Source of the DNA: Amycolatopsis sp. FDAARGOS 1241
GTDB taxonomy: Bacteria > Actinomycetota > Actinomycetes > Mycobacteriales > Pseudonocardiaceae
Assembly: GCF_016889705.1 (NCBI RefSeq)
Contig: NZ_CP069526.1
Location: 434,001-498,000 of the forward strand
Length of the DNA stretch: 64,000 nucleotides
Reading direction: 5' to 3'
Position numbers and translations under genes: made by a program. Of this stretch, positions 44,279 through 52,148 are shown one piece after another (position 1 is the stretch's first letter; the number at the start of each line of letters is the position of its first letter). The notes beneath the pieces are model-generated. The model saw nothing but the letters and a program-made list of their open reading frames with translations. It was not told the DNA's origin and did not search any database.

Positions 44279-45165
44279 TAGGCTGCCTTTCCTCGTCGGG
44301 CTACGGGGTTACGGGCGCCGGCGGTCAGCCCGGCGTCGACGACACGGGAGATCTCGCGCGGGGTGCAGTCGCATCCGGCGGTGGCCATGTGGTCGGCCGC
44401 GGCGATCAGGTCGGCTCGTGCGGTGGTGTGGTCGATCAGGTCGGCCCCGACCTTGCGGCCGATGGTGTAGGCCGCGGCCGAGAGCACGGCGTTGTGCTGC
44501 TCTGGTGGCGCCGCACGGATGCGTTCACACTCGCCAGCGAGTGCCGCCGACCCATAGCGGTTCGGGTCTACAGCGCGGATCTCACGAGGCGCTGAGATCG
44601 CCGTAGACGCGCGTTCGGCGCACGCCTGGACCAACCACCCCGGCAGCTCGACCGGATCGGTCTCGTCGCACAGCTCCCATCCGCCGACGTCGGCGACCGA
44701 CCCCGGTCCCACCACGTATCCGCCGTGCGCTCGCACGTCGACGCGCGGGGCGAGTTGACCGGCGCTGCTGCGCAGGTGGGTTCCGGCCGGGGCGAGGTAG
44801 TACAGGTGCCGGCCGCCGGATGGCGTGGTGACGGTGTAGGTCGCGGGCAGCGGTCCCCCCCGCTGCTCAGCAAGCTCGGCCAGTGCTGTCGCTCCGTCCG
44901 GGCCAGACTGCCCCGGCTTCGGCTGGTCGAGGTCGACGACCACCAGCCCGGCTGGCCCGGTGGCAACGGCGACGTTCCAGCGGTCCGCGTTCCAACAGCG
45001 GCGGATACGGGCGGGATCGGTCGTGGCGCGGGTTTCCCATTCCCGCACCGCGGGCTGCTTGCGCCCCGGTACGAGCGGGAACACCGGCCAGCGCATCGCG
45101 GCGAGGTAGAGCGCCCACTCCAGAAACGTGTCCGTGGTGTCCACGGTGGTCTCCTCCGAAATCAA
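44278..45165 (-). CDS. Bifunctional DNA primase/polymerase of the AICE
   Basis: A 295-residue prim-pol (PF09250) protein. The N-terminal domain has ALYLAAMRWPVFPLVPGRKQP, GLVVVDLDQPKPGQ with the catalytic aspartates, and the histidine motif TPSGGRHLYYLAP, as in RepPP replication proteins. A helical C-terminal part follows. It starts element replication as double-stranded plasmid-like DNA after excision. The upstream 214-bp gap carries four TGACACTT sites, the probable operator of the replication operon. Confidence 0.9.
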   Translation of the reverse strand: MISEETTVDTTDTFLEWALYLAAMRWPVFPLVPGRKQPAVREWETRATTDPARIRRCWNADRWNVAVATGPAGLVVVDLDQPKPGQSGPDGATALAELAEQRGGPLPATYTVTTPSGGRHLYYLAPAGTHLRSSAGQLAPRVDVRAHGGYVVGPGSVADVGGWELCDETDPVELPGWLVQACAERASTAISAPREIRAVDPNRYGSAALAGECERIRAAPPEQHNAVLSAAAYTIGRKVGADLIDHTTARADLIAAADHMATAGCDCTPREISRVVDAGLTAGARNPVARRGKAA

Positions 45166-45199
45166 TTACTGTGAGTGACAGTCTGAGGGTGTGAGCGGG

Positions 45200-45345
45200 T
45201 TGTGACACTTGCCGGAGTGGTCCCCGGGGGGTGGTCTTCAGGCGGTCTGGTGCTGTCACCAGCACGGAGCCGGGGAAGTGTCACAACCGTCATCGCGGCT
45301 GTTCGGGGGATTCTGCGAAGTGTCATCGGCTCCGTGACACTTCAC
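45200..45345. promoter_or_regulatory. Paired TGACACTT operator array upstream of the replication operon
   Basis: The octamer TGACACTT occurs four times in alternating orientation: in 45200-45212 and 45278-45290 (perfectly inverted 13-bp arms ggttgtgacactt/aagtgtcacaacc, 65 bp apart) and in 45319-45327 and 45337-45345 (perfect 9-bp arms with a 9-nt spacer). A fifth single copy is at 45773-45780 in the traB 3' end. The array fills the gap between traB and prim-pol, where the replication promoter must be. A regulator of the element is the likely ligand. Confidence 0.65.
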
Positions 45346-45379
45346 GGACGAGACACCGCATCCCGACTCAGCCCGATAG

Positions 45380-47653
45380 TTACTGTCCGTGTTCGATGGT
45401 GGTTTGCTGCTTCTCGACCGCGGCGGTGATGTCGGCGAAGCGGTAGCCGCGTTTCTGGACGTCCTCGCCGTTGTCACCGGGGACGCGGACAGGGCCGGGC
45501 TTGAGACCGACGTCGCGGAAATCCTGGGCGAGGGCCTTGCCCGAGCCGCGGCCCAGCGCCTCGGCGAGTTCGTCGGAGGACACCGCGTCGCGGGCGTCGG
45601 TGTCACCGGCCTGCCAGGCGGCGAGGTCGTCGGCGAGGTAGTCGAGCACCTCACCGAGCACGCCGAGGCGGGCGCGGCGCTGCTCGTCGTCGAACGCGGC
45701 CCGTTGGGCGACCGCGGCGACTTCCGGGCTGGTGGCGCCCGAGACCTGCGTGAGGGTGAGGCCGGCGGCGGAAAGTGTCACAGCGTCCCACTCCGGCCGC
45801 CCCGCGGCGGCGGCGCGGCGAGCGCGCTCGGCGGCGACGGTGTTGTCGATCCAGAGCACGCGGGTGGGGATCGGTTCGTCGCCTTCCATGCAGCCTTCCA
45901 GGAAAAACGTGCCAGTGTCGTTGAGCCGCGAGCCGCGCTTGGGCCGGTAGTTGCCCGGGGTGTAGCCCTCACTGATGGCGTTGTCCCCAAACAGCAGACG
46001 GGTCTGATAGTCGGCCAGGCCAGGGCCGGCGGCCTTGAACGCCACCTCCGCGGCCACGCTGTCGCCGAGTGCGTCCTTCTTCGCCGACTGGGAGGCGAAG
46101 ATGATGACCACCCCGGCCTTGCGCGCCACCCGCAGCAACGCCACCGCCAGCGCCTTGCCGTCCTTGGTCAGCCGCGGGAACTCGTCCAGCACCACCACCA
46201 GGGCCGGGTGCTCGGGTGAGGGCTGCCACTCATCGCCCATGCCGAGCCGGTCCTTGATGCGGGTACGGGCGTTGGCGATGCGCAACGCCGTCTCCAGCGC
46301 CACCTCGCAGTCCTCAGGGGACAGTGCCCGCAGTCCCATCGCGTCGGCCTGCGGTGCCTGCCCGACACCGGAGGGGTCCAGATCCCACAGGATCGCGTCA
46401 TTGGTATGGGCGAGACCGTCCACAATGGCGCGAATCTTGCCGGACTTCCCACCTCCTGAGGCGGCCAGGATGATCGCGTGGGTGGACTGGAACGACGCGG
46501 ACATGGTGCGCCCGTCCAGGCGCAACCCCAGCTCGATCGGGTCGGCCAGGCACCGCTCGCCCGGCCGGTAGACCGGCAGCGGCGGCATCGACGCCCACGG
46601 GTCGGACTCGATGATGCGGGTGGTGAACCGGGCTCGCCGGTCGGTGTGCGGCTGCACCAGCACCCCGTTCTGGCGCACGTCGAGATCGGTCTCGACCTGC
46701 TCCAGCTTCTTGATCACGTCGGCGGGACGCTTGCCCGAACCACCGACGATCTGCATCTCCAGCTCCCACCCCCACGCGGTGCGCCGCCCGGTGATCGGGT
46801 TGACCTCCACGCCCTGCGCCAGCAGCGAACGGCGCAGCAGCTCCAGCGCGGCGCGGTCGTGGCGGGCCTCGGCGATGGGCAGCACCGGCAACGTGTCCCC
46901 GGCGTCGGCGACCGTGCCGACCCGCTTGCGGTTGCGCTTCTTCCACACCTTGCGCATGTGGGCCCACCCGTTCACGGTCAGCGCGGCCAGCAGCCCGCCC
47001 GCGACAGTCAGGTCGATCGTCGCCACGACCTGCCCGTATTCCCACACCGGCCACCCGTTGAGGGCCCAGTCCACCACCGCCGGCACCTCCGCCAGGGTGA
47101 GCAGGCCGTAAAACGCGGCGGCGGGCTTGCTGGTCAGGGCCCGGCCCAGCGTCGCCAGCTGCGCCTCGCGGCGGGCCTGCACCTGCATCTGGGCGGCAGC
47201 GCGCTCGGGGACCGGCTCGTGGCGGTGGCTGCCGCCCTCGCGGTGCTCGGCGGCCTTGCGCCAGTTGTGGAACTGCTCCCAGCTGGCCCACACCCCGACC
47301 ACCGGCCCGGCCAGCACCCCCACCGTGTAGCCGGACACCCGCACCGCGGTGCGGGTCCGCTCGTGGGTGGCGACCGTCTTGGCGGTGCGCACCACGGTCA
47401 CCACATCGTTGCGGTAGCCGCGGTAGCGCTCGATTGCCTTGGCCCGCTGAATCCGGGCGTACTCCTCGGCGGTGAGGAGGTCGCCGTCCATCACCTCGCC
47501 GTCGATCACCTGGGTGTCGGGCGCGGCCGGCGCGGTGTCGACGCGTCGAGTGGGCAGGTAGTGCACTTCGGCGATTTCGTTGTCGCTGTTCATGGGGGAC
47601 CTCTCGCGCGTGGTCGTGGTGGTGGGGTGTTCGTCGTGGGGGTTCTGGCTCAT
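45380..47653 (-). CDS. FtsK/SpoIIIE-type DNA translocase (TraB-like) of the AICE
   Basis: About 757 residues. Two or three hydrophobic segments lie in the first 250 residues (VSGYTVGVLAGPVVGVWASW; AAFYGLLTLAEVPAVVDWAL). The FtsK motor follows, with Walker A LAASGGGKSGK near residue 394 and Walker B ALVVVLDEFPRL. Such proteins move double-stranded DNA between mycelia during conjugation in actinomycetes. A winged C-terminal segment (DELAEALGRGSGKALAQDF) may recognise clt-type repeats. Translation starts at ATG 47653 or the preceding in-frame GTG 47656, both overlapping the previous stop. Confidence 0.9.
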   Translation of the reverse strand: MSQNPHDEHPTTTTTRERSPMNSDNEIAEVHYLPTRRVDTAPAAPDTQVIDGEVMDGDLLTAEEYARIQRAKAIERYRGYRNDVVTVVRTAKTVATHERTRTAVRVSGYTVGVLAGPVVGVWASWEQFHNWRKAAEHREGGSHRHEPVPERAAAQMQVQARREAQLATLGRALTSKPAAAFYGLLTLAEVPAVVDWALNGWPVWEYGQVVATIDLTVAGGLLAALTVNGWAHMRKVWKKRNRKRVGTVADAGDTLPVLPIAEARHDRAALELLRRSLLAQGVEVNPITGRRTAWGWELEMQIVGGSGKRPADVIKKLEQVETDLDVRQNGVLVQPHTDRRARFTTRIIESDPWASMPPLPVYRPGERCLADPIELGLRLDGRTMSASFQSTHAIILAASGGGKSGKIRAIVDGLAHTNDAILWDLDPSGVGQAPQADAMGLRALSPEDCEVALETALRIANARTRIKDRLGMGDEWQPSPEHPALVVVLDEFPRLTKDGKALAVALLRVARKAGVVIIFASQSAKKDALGDSVAAEVAFKAAGPGLADYQTRLLFGDNAISEGYTPGNYRPKRGSRLNDTGTFFLEGCMEGDEPIPTRVLWIDNTVAAERARRAAAAGRPEWDAVTLSAAGLTLTQVSGATSPEVAAVAQRAAFDDEQRRARLGVLGEVLDYLADDLAAWQAGDTDARDAVSSDELAEALGRGSGKALAQDFRDVGLKPGPVRVPGDNGEDVQKRGYRFADITAAVEKQQTTIEHGQ

Positions 47654-48741
47654 CACGCCGCTCCATTCACCTGCCGGGGGCGAAAGCCCTGGACCAAAGG
47701 CGCCACCCGGTAGGCGCGGCCGCGGTCCCCGCGGCCGTTCATCACGTGCCGGTAGATCGCGTAGCCGGTCGGGTCGGTGCCGAGTTCACCGGCCGCGACG
47801 GCCTGCTTCGTGGCGTCCAGAAGCGTCCGGACGTCCTCGGGCAACTCGGCCTCCGCCGGGCCGTCCTCGGCGTGTTTGCGCAGGTTGATCGTGCTCTGCG
47901 GTCGGGCAGACGGGTCGGTGTAGAGCCCGGTGATCGCCTCGGCGTAGAAGCCCTGCACGATCGGCAGCACCACCGCCGCCGCGACCCCGGCCAGCGGGAC
48001 CACGATGTGCAGCGCGACGTCCTGCCACCGCACGTGCGGCGCATCGAACTCCGGGGCCACGTTCATCAGCAGTGCCGCCAGCAGGGCGCCGATCTCGATG
48101 CCGAGCACCACCCACTTGGCGCGGCCGGTGCTCTGGCCCATGCCTGACCCGAACGCGGCCAGGTCGCCGCGGGCCAGCAGTAGCCCGATCACCAGCGCCG
48201 ACAGCAGCGGGTCCACACCCCAGGCCACCAGCCATTGCGGCGACCACGCGGGCGCGGTGCCCGCGGCGAAGTGCTGCACGTTGACGCAGGTGAACATCAT
48301 CGACAGCGCCAGCACGGCCCAGCCGATCAGCGTCCATCGGCGGCGCCGCTGCGTCAGCTGCAACGCCCGAACGTCGACGTTGGTCTCGACCTTCCGGCGG
48401 CCGGCCGCCGAGGTGGCCGCGGCCTCCAATTCGGCCTGCTCTCGGGCGCCCTTGCCCTGCAACCGGCGGGCGTGCGCGGCGGTGTCCAGGTCGGCCAGCA
48501 TCTCCTCTTCGGCCAGCTCCTGGTGCCGGTCTAGCACCCGCTGCGTCGGCAGCGTCCGGACCCGCTCGGCCTCGGCCGCGGCCGCCTCCAGCTCTTGCAC
48601 CCGCCCGGTGTAGCCATCCGCCGGACGCTCCTGCGCACACTCGTCAACCTCGGCAGACCCCGGCGCCGGCGTCGTCTCGGCCACGGTGGTCTCCACATCG
48701 GCGGGCACCAGCAGCCCGCCGCGACGAACGAACTCGCTCAT
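47653..48741 (-). CDS. AICE membrane protein (SpdB-like spread protein)
   Basis: A 362-residue protein with an acidic, coiled-coil-prone N-terminal half (roughly residues 45-125) and four to five membrane helices in the second half (LIGWAVLALSMMFTCVNV; LLSALVIGLLLARG; VVLGIEIGALLAALLMNV; VPLAGVAAAVVLPIVQG). Its position directly upstream of traB and this topology match SpdB-type proteins that spread the element within recipient hyphae. Its ends overlap both neighbours (ATGA upstream). Confidence 0.75.
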   Translation of the reverse strand: MSEFVRRGGLLVPADVETTVAETTPAPGSAEVDECAQERPADGYTGRVQELEAAAAEAERVRTLPTQRVLDRHQELAEEEMLADLDTAAHARRLQGKGAREQAELEAAATSAAGRRKVETNVDVRALQLTQRRRRWTLIGWAVLALSMMFTCVNVQHFAAGTAPAWSPQWLVAWGVDPLLSALVIGLLLARGDLAAFGSGMGQSTGRAKWVVLGIEIGALLAALLMNVAPEFDAPHVRWQDVALHIVVPLAGVAAAVVLPIVQGFYAEAITGLYTDPSARPQSTINLRKHAEDGPAEAELPEDVRTLLDATKQAVAAGELGTDPTGYAIYRHVMNGRGDRGRAYRVAPLVQGFRPRQVNGAA

Positions 48742-49049
48742 CGACCCTCACCCCCGGTACGGTTTGTGGCGCGGCCGGCGCGAAACTCGCGGCAGGCGTG
48801 CAGCGCCCACAACAGCGCGACCAGACCGGACAGCGGGGCGAACCACTCGGACGCGGTGAACGTCAGCACCAGCGGCACCGACACCCCGGCCAGCTCGCCC
48901 AGGTGACAGCCCGCCCACACCGCCGTGCGAACGGTGCGCGTCGGCCCGCTCGCCGTCGCGCCACGCGTCGGCAGCTGTGACGTCGTGCCAACCAGCGGGC
49001 CCGTCGTCGTGTCCAGCTGTGACGTGTTCTGCGGCTCAGGCATAGACAT
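48738..49049 (-). CDS. Small AICE membrane protein
   Basis: A 103-residue protein: a polar Thr-rich N-terminus, then two hydrophobic segments (GVSVPLVLTFTASEWF; LSGLVALLWALHACREF) and a basic tail. The family is unknown, but small membrane proteins in this place are common in AICE transfer operons. ATG 49049 has GGAGG upstream; the stop overlaps the next gene as ATGA. Confidence 0.7.
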   Translation of the reverse strand: MSMPEPQNTSQLDTTTGPLVGTTSQLPTRGATASGPTRTVRTAVWAGCHLGELAGVSVPLVLTFTASEWFAPLSGLVALLWALHACREFRAGRATNRTGGEGR

Positions 49050-49284
49050 TGCCGGCCTCCTTCCTGGTGGTGTGGGCGTAGAAGTCGTTGACCGGGCGCC
49101 GTGGTGGGGTGCTGGCCTGCCGGGACGCGTAGCCGTCGATCAGGCCCAACGCGACCTCCAGCACCAACGCCAGCAGCACCAACGGAATCCGGACCAGGTG
49201 CAGCGCCACGAACAGCAGCAGCGCGCCGGTGAACCGCAGCAGCCGCCACGTGCCGAAGCGCTGCAAGACGTCGAATGTGCTCAT
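49036..49284 (-). CDS. Small AICE membrane protein
   Basis: An 82-residue protein with one long hydrophobic stretch (FTGALLLFVALHLVRIPLVLLALVLEVAL) able to span the membrane once or twice, and a polar basic tail. Its start overlaps the stop of the tiny upstream gene as ATGA and its end overlaps the next gene by 14 nt, so it fits the coupled chain. Function is unknown, probably spread or mating-related. Confidence 0.7.
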   Translation of the reverse strand: MSTFDVLQRFGTWRLLRFTGALLLFVALHLVRIPLVLLALVLEVALGLIDGYASRQASTPPRRPVNDFYAHTTRKEAGNVYA

Positions 49285-49379
49285 CGGTTGCCCTCCTTGC
49301 GGGCGGCTTCGCGGCGGGCGCGGTCGATCTCTTCCTGTTGGGTCTGCACGAGGTCGTGCCAGGCACCGGAGTCGCTCAC
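49281..49379 (-). CDS. 32-residue coupled micro-protein
   Basis: GTG 49379 opens a 32-codon frame, VSDSGAWHDLVQTQQEEIDR plus a charged helix ending in KEGNR. The GTG overlaps the stop of the upstream zinc protein (GTGA), and its own TGA overlaps the next ATG (ATGA). Double overlap within a coupled operon strongly suggests that it is translated. The sequence would form one amphipathic charged helix. Confidence 0.6.
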   Translation of the reverse strand: MSDSGAWHDLVQTQQEEIDRARREAARKEGNR

Positions 49380-49804
49380 GCGGCCACCTCCATCCGGTCG
49401 GCTTCGTCGAGGTCGAAGCAGGTCCAGCACTGCCTGGTGCTGGTGGGCACGCAGTAGTCCTGGATGACTCCGCAGTCCACGCAGGTGCGGCGGGCCTCCA
49501 TCGCGTGGTCCATCTGCCCGGGCGCGGCGGTGCGCTTGGGGGCGGCCAGCTCGACGGAGAACAGCTCCGCGACGGTTTCCCGGGCGTAGGGGCGGTGGTG
49601 GCGGAACACCAACAGCCCCTTGGGGTCCTGCCCGTTCGGCCGCATCCCGATCTCCCGTAGCTGCGACTTCGTGAGCAGGGTCGAGGGAGCCTCGCCCCAC
49701 CCGAACACCGGCAACCCGTCACGGAACCCGCGGCACAGGCACACGTGGTGCGTGCGCCCGTCGTATACGCGGGTTATCTGCTGACGGCGGTTGCGAGGGT
49801 TCAC
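49376..49804 (-). CDS. RRQRL-motif zinc-binding protein of the AICE
   Basis: A 142-residue protein with an N-terminal RRQQITRVYDGRTHHV (variant of the RRQRL motif) and two cysteine pairs, TCVDCGV and CWTCFDLDE, forming a zinc ribbon at the C-terminus. Such proteins are regular in actinomycete integrative elements; their role is unknown. The start overlaps the preceding stop as ATGA. Confidence 0.8.
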   Translation of the reverse strand: MNPRNRRQQITRVYDGRTHHVCLCRGFRDGLPVFGWGEAPSTLLTKSQLREIGMRPNGQDPKGLLVFRHHRPYARETVAELFSVELAAPKRTAAPGQMDHAMEARRTCVDCGVIQDYCVPTSTRQCWTCFDLDEADRMEVAA

Positions 49805-50202
49805 TGGACCTCACCCGCCCAGGCGCCGTGCAGCTCGTTCCCGGCCAGCTTGATCAGCTGCAACGCGACGTCGCGGTACACCCCGGCGCGGGGCCGCTTG
49901 ATCGAGGCCGGAACGTCGTCGTTGGCGAGTAGAAAATCCGCGTTCGCGGTGAGGGTGTCCGCGATTTCGCACAGGCGGCCGGCGATCTCGCGCGAGATCA
50001 GGACGTTCAGCTCGCGGGGGGTGTATGTGTAGGTCACGGCCTCGCGCCGCTGCTCGGTGGCGGTGCGCGTCGGTTCGTGCGTGGCTACCATCTGGGATTC
50101 CTCCGTGCGGTCTTGCGGCTGGCGGTGGGAACCCGGCGCGGTGGGCGCGTTCTTGGCGGTTCGGGCCGCCGCGTCGGGGTGAAAGATCAGGCGAGTCGTC
50201 AT
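49801..50202 (-). CDS. AICE hypothetical protein
   Basis: A 133-residue frame from ATG 50202, chosen because it overlaps the preceding stop (ATGA) like all its neighbours. A second good start exists at ATG 50091, which has GGAGGA 7 nt upstream and would give a 96-residue protein MVATHEPTRTATEQRREA with a helical body (LISREIAGRLCEIADTLTAN). Two products from one frame are possible. No family is recognised. Confidence 0.65.
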   Translation of the reverse strand: MTTRLIFHPDAAARTAKNAPTAPGSHRQPQDRTEESQMVATHEPTRTATEQRREAVTYTYTPRELNVLISREIAGRLCEIADTLTANADFLLANDDVPASIKRPRAGVYRDVALQLIKLAGNELHGAWAGEVQ

Positions 50203-50384
50203 TTCCGCGCCTGCGCGATCTGCTCGCAGACGGGGCAGGGCTGACCGGGCAGCTTGAACAGCCGCCACGTCGAGGTCTCGTAGTTGCCGGCCTCTTCGGT
50301 CGCGCCACACAACGCCGTGATCCGGCCCGACCACCAGGACTTTTTCGCAGTTCGGTGCACCAGCGGCGCGACCTTCTTGCCCAT
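50199..50384 (-). CDS. Small zinc-finger-like AICE protein
   Basis: A 61-residue protein rich in basic and aromatic residues, with cysteines in ALCGATEE and PCPVCEQIAQARK that could bind zinc. Its start and stop both overlap neighbouring genes (TGATG and ATGA). Function is unknown. Confidence 0.65.
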   Translation of the reverse strand: MGKKVAPLVHRTAKKSWWSGRITALCGATEEAGNYETSTWRLFKLPGQPCPVCEQIAQARK

Positions 50385-50740
50385 CAGGCAGCCACCTCGC
50401 CTTCAGCCACCCCGGGCACCAGCGTGTGGCTGGTCGCGGTCGCACCCGACGTGTGCAGGCAACCGACCACGAAACTCGACCGCAGCGTGAGGTTCGTACG
50501 CAGGGCCGCTCGGTCCGCGCGGCGGTGCGCCCGCCGTGCCCGGACCTGGTCGGTCAGATCCCGCGACACCCGGAACGACTCCTCCAGGTCAGCGGCGATC
50601 CACTCGCGCTCGGCGTCCTGCACCAGCGCGTCAATCTCGGCAACCTCGGCCGCCATGTCTTCCTCCCTCGCAACACCGGAAATCTGGTCATCCACCAGCG
50701 CAAACAGGGCCCTGGTGGCGGTGATCCGTGCCCTCGTCAT
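50384..50740 (-). CDS. AICE hypothetical helical protein
   Basis: A 118-residue, largely helical and charged protein (LFALVDDQISGVAREEDMAA; DLTDQVRARRAHRRADRAAL). It overlaps both neighbours by one base (TGATG). No family is recognised; similar small proteins are common in AICE operons. Confidence 0.65.
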   Translation of the reverse strand: MTRARITATRALFALVDDQISGVAREEDMAAEVAEIDALVQDAEREWIAADLEESFRVSRDLTDQVRARRAHRRADRAALRTNLTLRSSFVVGCLHTSGATATSHTLVPGVAEGEVAA

Positions 50741-51039
50741 CAGGCGGCCTTCCCGCTCGTCGCAGTCCAGTGGGCGTCCGAGCGCAGTTGCGCCCCGTGC
50801 CAGCGCTCATACGCCAGACGAGTGCGGCGCACCGCATCGCTGTGAGCGGCTTCAAGCGCCCGCAGCACCGCGCGGTAATCGGCGCGCAACGGCTGCTCCA
50901 CCACCAGCTGGCGAACCGACGCCACCCGCGTGGCCAGCCGCACCATCTCCTTACGGGCCACCAAATACCGTGCAGCAGCTCGCTCCTCCGACAACCGAAA
51001 AGCCGTCAACATCGGCACACCACTCGCAGTGCGTTCCAT
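50740..51039 (-). CDS. AICE hypothetical helical protein, first gene of the long operon
   Basis: A 99-residue helical protein (LSEERAAARYLVARKEMVRL; VLRALEAAHSDAVRRTRLAY). ATG 51039 follows AAGGAA and has no gene upstream on its strand, so it opens the chain that runs to traB. Its promoter should lie in 51040-51460. Confidence 0.65.
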   Translation of the reverse strand: MERTASGVPMLTAFRLSEERAAARYLVARKEMVRLATRVASVRQLVVEQPLRADYRAVLRALEAAHSDAVRRTRLAYERWHGAQLRSDAHWTATSGKAA

Positions 51040-51461
51040 AGAAATTCCTTACGACACAAGAAAACGGACAACGATCTCTGTCGCGACAACCCCGAAGGGC
51101 GTCGCCGCACCACCCGCCGGAATCGAACCGGGTACGGCCCCGCCAGCACGCCAGATATCGCTATCCGCGCTGGTCACAGGTCGTTGGCTGCCTAGCCGAG
51201 TGGCTTCCGCAAGGTTGCGCATGCGATGCGCTGGCCGGAGCACGCTCTTCAGCCGGTGGCCCTTGCAGCCACCCCGGCGTTTCTAGACGCCGGACCTTTA
51301 TTCGGTAGGTCACCCCCTGCCGGTGGTCCGGCCCAGTTAGGAGGGATTCCCCTGATCTTGTTGATGACTCATATTAACTTAGGTCAGTATCAGTCATCAC
51401 GACGATCCGCTATCCGGGTGAACTAAGTCAGTGGTGGTCATCACCGGCTATGCTCTGACGT
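51040..51461. promoter_or_regulatory. Divergent control region of the transfer operon and the gntR gene
   Basis: A 422-bp gene-free stretch between the minus-strand operon and gntR. It holds a direct repeat, gtcagt-N4-gtcatcac, at 51383-51400 and 51427-51444 (44 bp apart, about four helical turns), close to gntR. A palindrome tgtcgcgaca lies at 51079-51088 near the operon start, and a hairpin ccggcgt/acgccgg at 51274-51293. The base composition is less GC-rich near 51360-51400, as expected for promoters. The GntR protein probably binds the direct repeat. Confidence 0.55.
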
Positions 51462-51806
51462 GTGACGAGCGAAGAGCCGGGCCTTGCGCGCTACGAGCAG
51501 GTAGCCGAGTCCATCCGCCGAGCCATCCGCAACGGCACACTCGCGCCGGGTGAGCAGTTGCCATCCAATCGTGAGCTGGCGAAACAACACCGCGTCGCTC
51601 TCAATACCGCCCAGCGAGCAGTAAGCACACTTCGAGATGAGGGCTGGCTGGTTGTTCGGCCAACGGTTGGTGCGTTTGTCAGCACCTCCGTCCCGGAGAG
51701 TGCGGAGGACTTGCGTGAGACTGTTGTCCACCTGCAAGCGACTGTCATCGAGCTAGAGGCACGGCTCGCCCACGTCGAAGCTGCCATCAAAACGCCTGCC
51801 GAATGA
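51462..51806 (+). CDS. GntR-family regulator of the AICE
   Basis: A 114-residue protein: GntR winged helix (RYEQVAESIRRAIRNGTLAP, then QLPSNRELAKQHRVALNTAQ) and a short C-terminal coiled coil (LRETVVHLQATVIELEARLA) but no ligand domain. Small GntR repressors such as KorSA of pSAM2 silence transfer and replication genes of AICEs. It starts at GTG 51462 after the direct repeats. The 3' end overlaps the convergent small membrane protein by 20 nt. Confidence 0.88.
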   Translation: MTSEEPGLARYEQVAESIRRAIRNGTLAPGEQLPSNRELAKQHRVALNTAQRAVSTLRDEGWLVVRPTVGAFVSTSVPESAEDLRETVVHLQATVIELEARLAHVEAAIKTPAE

Positions 51807-51990
51807 AGCTCGCGAGCCCGGTGATGACCTCCTCGCCGAGGTCCCAAAGCTCCTTCGCCCAGTGGGCCGCGTCACTTGGGAACTTCACTACGACCACCAG
51901 GAGTGCGATGGCAATCGCGACGCCGAGCACCTTCCGCATCGTTCCGCCGCCGTTTCCGGTCAGCGCTTGCAGCGGGTCCTTCTTACCCAT
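51787..51990 (-). CDS. Small single-span membrane protein of the AICE
   Basis: A 67-residue protein: a polar start with GNGGG, one membrane helix (VLGVAIAIALLVVVVKF) and an amphipathic tail. GGAG stands before ATG 51990. It is monocistronic and convergent with gntR. Function is unknown. Confidence 0.7.
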   Translation of the reverse strand: MGKKDPLQALTGNGGGTMRKVLGVAIAIALLVVVVKFPSDAAHWAKELWDLGEEVITGLASFIRQAF

Positions 51991-52148
51991 CGGAATCTCC
52001 TTACCTCGTCTCCCGTCGGCGTTCCTGCCGTTGAGATCAAGAGTCGTCCCAATCAGGCGGCCCAGGTAGATGAGTCGGGGGTGAGTCGGTTGCCACACCA
52101 CCGGCTCACCCCCGGCTGACCAGGGAGAATGCAGGCGTTGGAGGTCTC

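Noticed and set aside
51049..51243. 64-codon minus-strand frame in the AICE control region
   Set aside because: No ribosome site, odd composition, and it lies where the operon promoter should be.
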